This document shows, piece by piece, positions 32,017-35,837 of a DNA stretch of 35,837 bases. The stretch is from Pseudomonadales bacterium (GTDB lineage Bacteria; Pseudomonadota; Gammaproteobacteria; Pseudomonadales; Azotimanducaceae). The position numbers and the translations under genes were made by a program. The stretch is taken from positions 1 through 35,837 of the forward strand of contig JAGWBM010000004.1 of NCBI GenBank assembly GCA_021295895.1, read 5' to 3'. Each line of letters begins with the position of its first letter. The first letter of the stretch is position 1. The notes under the pieces are model-generated. The model worked only from the letters and a program-made list of their open reading frames with translations. It was not told the DNA's origin and did no database searches.

Positions 32017-32982
32017 CTACCCGCCGATGAATTTCATGACCGTTACTTCGCCCTTGAACTGCACCGTCTGCTTGTCGTCGAGGGCACCCATCAAGCGCGT
32101 CTGAAGAAGCGTCTTGGCCTGGTCGTCCGGGAGTTGCAGCAGATCCGCGATCGGATGCCGCTTGGTGCTGGACAGGCAACCGTAGAGGTAGCCGTTGGAT
32201 GACAGGCGCAAACGGGTGCAGGACGCGCAGAACGGCTCCGACTCGTTGGCGATAATGCCGAATACCCCCCGTCCCGGGATCTCGTAGCGCACGGAAGTGG
32301 AGTCGTACGCGGCATCCGTCCGAGCAAACTCGTATCGTCGGCCAATCAAGGCGAGGATGTCATCCATGCCGAAGAAGTCGCGCTGGTAGGCAGCGTTGTA
32401 TTTCAAGTGGCCCATGTTCATCAGTTCGATGAAACGCAGTTCGATGCCCCGCTCCAGGCAGTACTCCAGCATCGGCAGGATCTGATCCACGTTCGCCGAT
32501 TTCATCGGCACCATGTTGACCTTCACCCCGAGGCCCGCGCCGAGCATCCGTTCGATCCCATCGAGGACCGTGGCCAGATCGCCGCTCTTCGCGATGCTAC
32601 GGAAACGCAGCGCATTCAAGGTATCGAGGCTCACGTTGATGCGCTTCAGGCCGGAACCGACGATCAAGTCGGCCTTCTTCGGCAGGAACTGGCCGTTCGT
32701 CGTCACCGAAACGTCCTTCAAGGGGAGCTTCATGACGGCCGGCAGGAACTCGTCGAACTTGGGCGACAGGAGGGGTTCCCCCCCGGTGATGCGAAGCTTG
32801 TCGATACCGGCGGACTCCACCAGGAGTCGCACGGCGCGCAGGAGTTCGGCGGCACTCAATTCCGCGACCGCGGCCTGGAGGCGCTTCCCGTCGGGTACGC
32901 AGTAGGTACAGGCGTAGTTGCACGCCGCGGTCAAACTGACCCGCAAGTTGCGGAATCGCCTCCCCTGGGCGTCAACGATCAT
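32017..32982 (-). CDS. moaA: GTP 3',8-cyclase MoaA (molybdenum cofactor biosynthesis)
   Basis: 321 residues. This radical SAM enzyme turns GTP into the 3',8-cyclo compound that MoaC converts to cyclic pyranopterin. The SAM cluster is Cys21, Cys25 and Cys28 (CNYACTYC), followed by RITGGEPLL and VNVSLDT-like SAM contacts. The second 4Fe-4S site, which binds GTP, is CASCTRLRLSSNGYLYGCL. The chain ends FIGG; the terminal Gly-Gly is needed for activity in the family. No other moa, mob or moe gene is in the window. It lies 132 bases after murF and 15 bases before DUF1285. Confidence 0.95.
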   Translation of the reverse strand: MIVDAQGRRFRNLRVSLTAACNYACTYCVPDGKRLQAAVAELSAAELLRAVRLLVESAGIDKLRITGGEPLLSPKFDEFLPAVMKLPLKDVSVTTNGQFLPKKADLIVGSGLKRINVSLDTLNALRFRSIAKSGDLATVLDGIERMLGAGLGVKVNMVPMKSANVDQILPMLEYCLERGIELRFIELMNMGHLKYNAAYQRDFFGMDDILALIGRRYEFARTDAAYDSTSVRYEIPGRGVFGIIANESEPFCASCTRLRLSSNGYLYGCLSSTKRHPIADLLQLPDDQAKTLLQTRLMGALDDKQTVQFKGEVTVMKFIGG

Positions 32983-33081
32983 GGCGACTAACGCTGGCCG
33001 TGCGCGGAAATGAATGGCGGATCATACTCGACCCCGCCGTTTCGGCGCGACTCCCCAAGCGGCTGTCCGATTTGCCACGCA

Positions 33082-33095
33082 GACGGCAAGCCGTC
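33082..33095 (-). terminator. Short palindrome between murF and moaA
   Basis: GACGG and CCGTC around a 4-base loop, 20-33 bases past the murF stop. The stem is short and no T-run follows; it may end or weaken transcription between murF and moaA. Confidence 0.3.
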
Positions 33096-33114
33096 CTAAG
33101 CCGACGATCTCCTG

Positions 33115-34473
33115 CTAGTCGCCTTCGATTCGGCGCTGCACTTCGCGGACAAGCGTCGCAACGAAGTCGTTGGTCCAGAATACGGCGTTCGATCCCTTGA
33201 CGAGCACCCGGTCGCCCGGTCGCAGACGCTCTGCGCAGTACGCCGCGAATGCCGCGTCGGCGCGTTCGCTCGCGCCGTGCCGCAGGCGTGCCGGCAAGGC
33301 GTCAAAGAGTTCCTTGATGGCGTGCCCGACACAGAAAACGCCCTCCAAACCGCTGCAGTGGCCGGCAAGCTCGGCGTGGTAGCGCGCCGTGTCGTGGCCC
33401 AACTCCCGCATGTCGCCGAGAATCGCCAGGCGGCGAGGCGGCTCCCGGGAAAACGCGTCGAGGGTCGCCGCCATGCTCGCAGGATTCGCGTTGTAGCTCT
33501 CGTCGATGATCGTCACCCCGGCCACCTCGATACGGGTGCCGCGTCCGGGCGGGACCCCAAGCCGCCGCAGTCGTTCCATGAGCTTGAGGGGCACGCCGAG
33601 CGCGACGAGCACGGCCGCCACCGCGCAGACCGACATCGCGCGATGCGCGCCGCCGCCGGGTACGGGAACATGCACCCGCCCGGTGGCCGTCTCGATCTCG
33701 GCGACGTCATCCGCGACGTCGACGAGCCGAATATCCGCCCTCGGTTCGGCCCCGAAGGTGATGCAGCGCCCGTCGTGATCCGGGACCAGGGCAACGGGAT
33801 GGACGAAAACCCCACCCGAGCGCAGGCCCTTGGCAATCGAGACCTTCTCGCGACGGATAGCCTCCAACGACCCGAAGTTCTCGATATGGGCGGGATGCAC
33901 ATTCAGCACCACGGCGACGTCCGGTTCCACGAGCCGGGCCAAGGGCTCGATCTCGCCGGGATGGTTGGTGCCGATCTCGAACACCGCCGCATCGGCGTCG
34001 CGCGGGGTTCGCCCCAGCGACAACGGTACGCCGATGTGGTTGTTGAGGCTCCCCGACGTGGCGAATCCGCCGAGTGCAGCCGCGGCGAACGACTTGAAGG
34101 TGGTCTTGCCGCTGCTACCGGTGACCGCAACCGCTGGCCCGTCCAGACGTCTGCGGGCAGCGCGACCGATGTTCCACAGCCCGTCGAGGGTGTCCTTCAC
34201 CAACAGGGTCGGTGCGCCGTAATCGCCCTCGCGGTGCGCCAGAACCGCCACGGCGCCCTTCTCGACGGCGTTCCTGGCGTAGTCGTGGCCGTCACGTTCG
34301 GAACGGGTACTCGGTTGGAAACGCGGCCCCGGGTCACCCGTCAACGCCACGAAGAGGTCGCCGGGCTCCGTCAACCGCGAGTCGATGCCGATGCCAAAGA
34401 CGTCCGGTCCTTCGGCGCCCGCCGCGTCGACGGCGGTTGCCAGCGCCTGGTACGACCAAAGTCGTCGGCTCAT
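33115..34473 (-). CDS. murF: UDP-N-acetylmuramoyl-tripeptide--D-alanyl-D-alanine ligase
   Basis: 452 residues from the ATG at 34473; an ATG at 34776 would run across the start of sppA and is not native. MurF adds D-Ala-D-Ala to the UDP-MurNAc-tripeptide, the last cytoplasmic step of the peptidoglycan precursor stem. The ATP loop is VTGSSGKTT (residues 117-125). It has NNHIGVPLSL, EIGTNHPGEIEPLARLVEPDVAVVLNVHPAHIENFGS and the DESYNANPASM segment, then a C-terminal domain with ILGDMRELG and VLVKGSN. These are standard MurF motifs. The gene sits away from other mur and fts genes and diverges from sppA. Confidence 0.93.
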   Translation of the reverse strand: MSRRLWSYQALATAVDAAGAEGPDVFGIGIDSRLTEPGDLFVALTGDPGPRFQPSTRSERDGHDYARNAVEKGAVAVLAHREGDYGAPTLLVKDTLDGLWNIGRAARRRLDGPAVAVTGSSGKTTFKSFAAAALGGFATSGSLNNHIGVPLSLGRTPRDADAAVFEIGTNHPGEIEPLARLVEPDVAVVLNVHPAHIENFGSLEAIRREKVSIAKGLRSGGVFVHPVALVPDHDGRCITFGAEPRADIRLVDVADDVAEIETATGRVHVPVPGGGAHRAMSVCAVAAVLVALGVPLKLMERLRRLGVPPGRGTRIEVAGVTIIDESYNANPASMAATLDAFSREPPRRLAILGDMRELGHDTARYHAELAGHCSGLEGVFCVGHAIKELFDALPARLRHGASERADAAFAAYCAERLRPGDRVLVKGSNAVFWTNDFVATLVREVQRRIEGD

Positions 34474-34620
34474 ACAGCAATGCCCTGCAAGTTGATGTTT
34501 TTGTTGATCACGGCTGCGGGAACGCCTTGTGCGCAGACCGTTACTTGAACATAGGCTTAGCTTGCGCTCAAGCGCCTGCGCCAACGACAATGCCCCAACT
34601 CGGCTACAGCGGAACCCCCA

Positions 34621-35837
34621 ATGTCCATTGCGAGCGTCGTCGGCAAGCTGTTCTCCGGCATCTCCCGCGCCTTTGCGTTCGCGCGGGTCACCCTCGCCAA
34701 CCTGCTGGTCATCCTGGTGGTCTTGGTCGTGATTATGATCTTCGCGTCGGGCACCGGCCGGGAACCGATCTCCCAAGGATCGGCGCTGTTGCTCGAGACC
34801 GACGGCATGATCGTCGAACAGGCCGGCGGCCAGGATCCCCTAGCGGTGCTGAGCGGTGGGTCACTCCGCGAGACGCCGCTCAAGGACATCCTCTCGGTCA
34901 TCGACAAGGCCCGCACGGACGACCTCGTTGGTGCATTGGTGCTCGACACCTCGTCGCTCGGCTACGTAGCCCCTGCCCAGCTTGAAGTGATCGGCGATTC
35001 CCTCGAGTCCTTCCGCGGCAGTGGCAAGACGATTCTTGCCAAGAGTGATTTCTACAACCGCGATCAGTACTACCTCGCGAGTTTCGCCGACGAGATCGCG
35101 ATGCACCCCTTGGGCGAAGTCGCACTCACGGGCTACGGCGTCTACCGTAGCTACTACGGTGGACTCCTCAACAAGCTCAAGGTCAACATCCACGTCTTCC
35201 GCGTCGGCACCTACAAGGCGTTCGTCGAACCCTATACCGGCACCGGGATGTCGGACGCGGCCCGGCACGCGAACCAGGCCATGGTCGACCGCCTTTGGAG
35301 CAGTTTCGTCGAACGCGTGGCCAGAAACCGCAACCTGGAAGCCGCGCAGCTTGTCGCCTACGCCGACCAATACGACGAATTGCTTCTCGGCACCGGGGGC
35401 GACACGGCCCGCCTGGCCTTGGAATACGGCTTGGTCGACGAGTTACTTGATGCCGAGGCCCTGTCGAGCCACCTCAAGGACCTGACCGGCGGCTCGGACT
35501 CGTTTGCGCACGTTACCCTAGGCGACTACGTGGACGTCGACCTGCCACCCCTATTCGGCAAGTCGATCGCCGTCGTCCCCTTGAGCGGAACGATCGTCAT
35601 GGGCGATGTGCCGCGCGGGTTCATCGGGGCTGGCACCGTCTCCGGGCTCCTGAAGGACATCCGGGAAGACCCGCAGGTCGGTGCCGTCGTACTTCGGATC
35701 GATTCCGGCGGGGGCAGTGCCTTCGCCTCCGAAATGATCCGCGCCGAGGTAGCCCGGATCCAGGACAAGGGCACCCCGGTGGTGGTCTCCATGGCCGGTA
35801 CCGCGGCATCGGGTGGCTATTGGATCGCCGCCACCGC
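34621..35837 (+). CDS. sppA: Signal peptide peptidase SppA, 67K type (3' end outside window)
   Basis: The frame is open from the ATG at 34621 to the window edge, showing 405 residues of an expected 600 or so. One N-terminal membrane helix (LANLLVILVVLVVIMIFA) anchors the protein with its catalytic domains in the periplasm. The first peptidase S49 domain has the general-base lysine in GTYKAF (residue 199). The second domain begins near SIAVVPLSGTIVMG and contains the catalytic serine in GTAASGGYW near residue 398. Thus the Ser/Lys dyad is split between tandem halves, as in the 67K Escherichia coli enzyme. SppA degrades cleaved signal peptides. It diverges from murF over 147 bases. Confidence 0.93.
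   Translation, partial: MSIASVVGKLFSGISRAFAFARVTLANLLVILVVLVVIMIFASGTGREPISQGSALLLETDGMIVEQAGGQDPLAVLSGGSLRETPLKDILSVIDKARTDDLVGALVLDTSSLGYVAPAQLEVIGDSLESFRGSGKTILAKSDFYNRDQYYLASFADEIAMHPLGEVALTGYGVYRSYYGGLLNKLKVNIHVFRVGTYKAFVEPYTGTGMSDAARHANQAMVDRLWSSFVERVARNRNLEAAQLVAYADQYDELLLGTGGDTARLALEYGLVDELLDAEALSSHLKDLTGGSDSFAHVTLGDYVDVDLPPLFGKSIAVVPLSGTIVMGDVPRGFIGAGTVSGLLKDIREDPQVGAVVLRIDSGGGSAFASEMIRAEVARIQDKGTPVVVSMAGTAASGGYWIAAT

Overview
The window is a contiguous piece of a GC-rich bacterial chromosome, most likely from an uncultured gammaproteobacterium. Three things point there: a 28-bp sequence at 17234-17261 that matches the gammaproteobacterial dif (XerC/XerD) consensus as I recall it; a general secretory pathway set in the order E-F-G-H-I-J-K-L-M; and a DUF1285 protein next to moaA. 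Genes are dense and often overlap by 1-4 bases (ATGA, GTGA, TGATG). No gene-free stretch exceeds about 300 bases. I see no rRNA, tRNA, CRISPR array, insertion sequence or phage gene.

Left part (1-10181): a partial aminoglycoside/choline-kinase-type phosphotransferase; a diiron ferritin-like protein followed by a CoxE-type VWA protein; a minus-strand run of PfkB sugar/nucleoside kinase, chloramphenicol-phosphotransferase-like kinase and sirtuin, divergent from a concentrative nucleoside transporter; a threonine aldolase translationally coupled to a broken dienelactone-hydrolase-type lipoprotein gene; an orphan ExbD; and a BON-domain lipoprotein. A convergent AT-rich spacer follows, carrying a pair of DnaA-box-like sequences.

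Middle (10182-17306): one tight minus-strand operon encodes an SMP-30-type lactonase, a three-part tricarboxylate-type transporter (TctC, TctB, TctA) and a class III CoA-transferase. It diverges from a long acyl-CoA dehydrogenase that resembles (2S)-methylsuccinyl-CoA dehydrogenase. Together they look like an uptake, CoA-activation and oxidation module for a small branched dicarboxylic acid. After the dehydrogenase come two tandem hairpins and then the dif site.

Right part (17307-35837): the type II secretion genes gspE-gspM, without gspC or gspD; pyrB; a structured intergenic inverted repeat; etfB-etfA; a medium-chain dehydrogenase; ETF:ubiquinone oxidoreductase; DUF1285 and moaA; a stand-alone murF; and the start of sppA. 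The electron-transfer flavoprotein genes can carry electrons from acyl-CoA dehydrogenases such as the one in the middle section to the quinone pool.

The main finding is that the window spans the replication terminus. Beside the dif sequence, the FtsK-orienting octamer GGGNAGGG, found by hand scan, switches strand at dif: three of four copies on the left and five of five on the right point towards dif.
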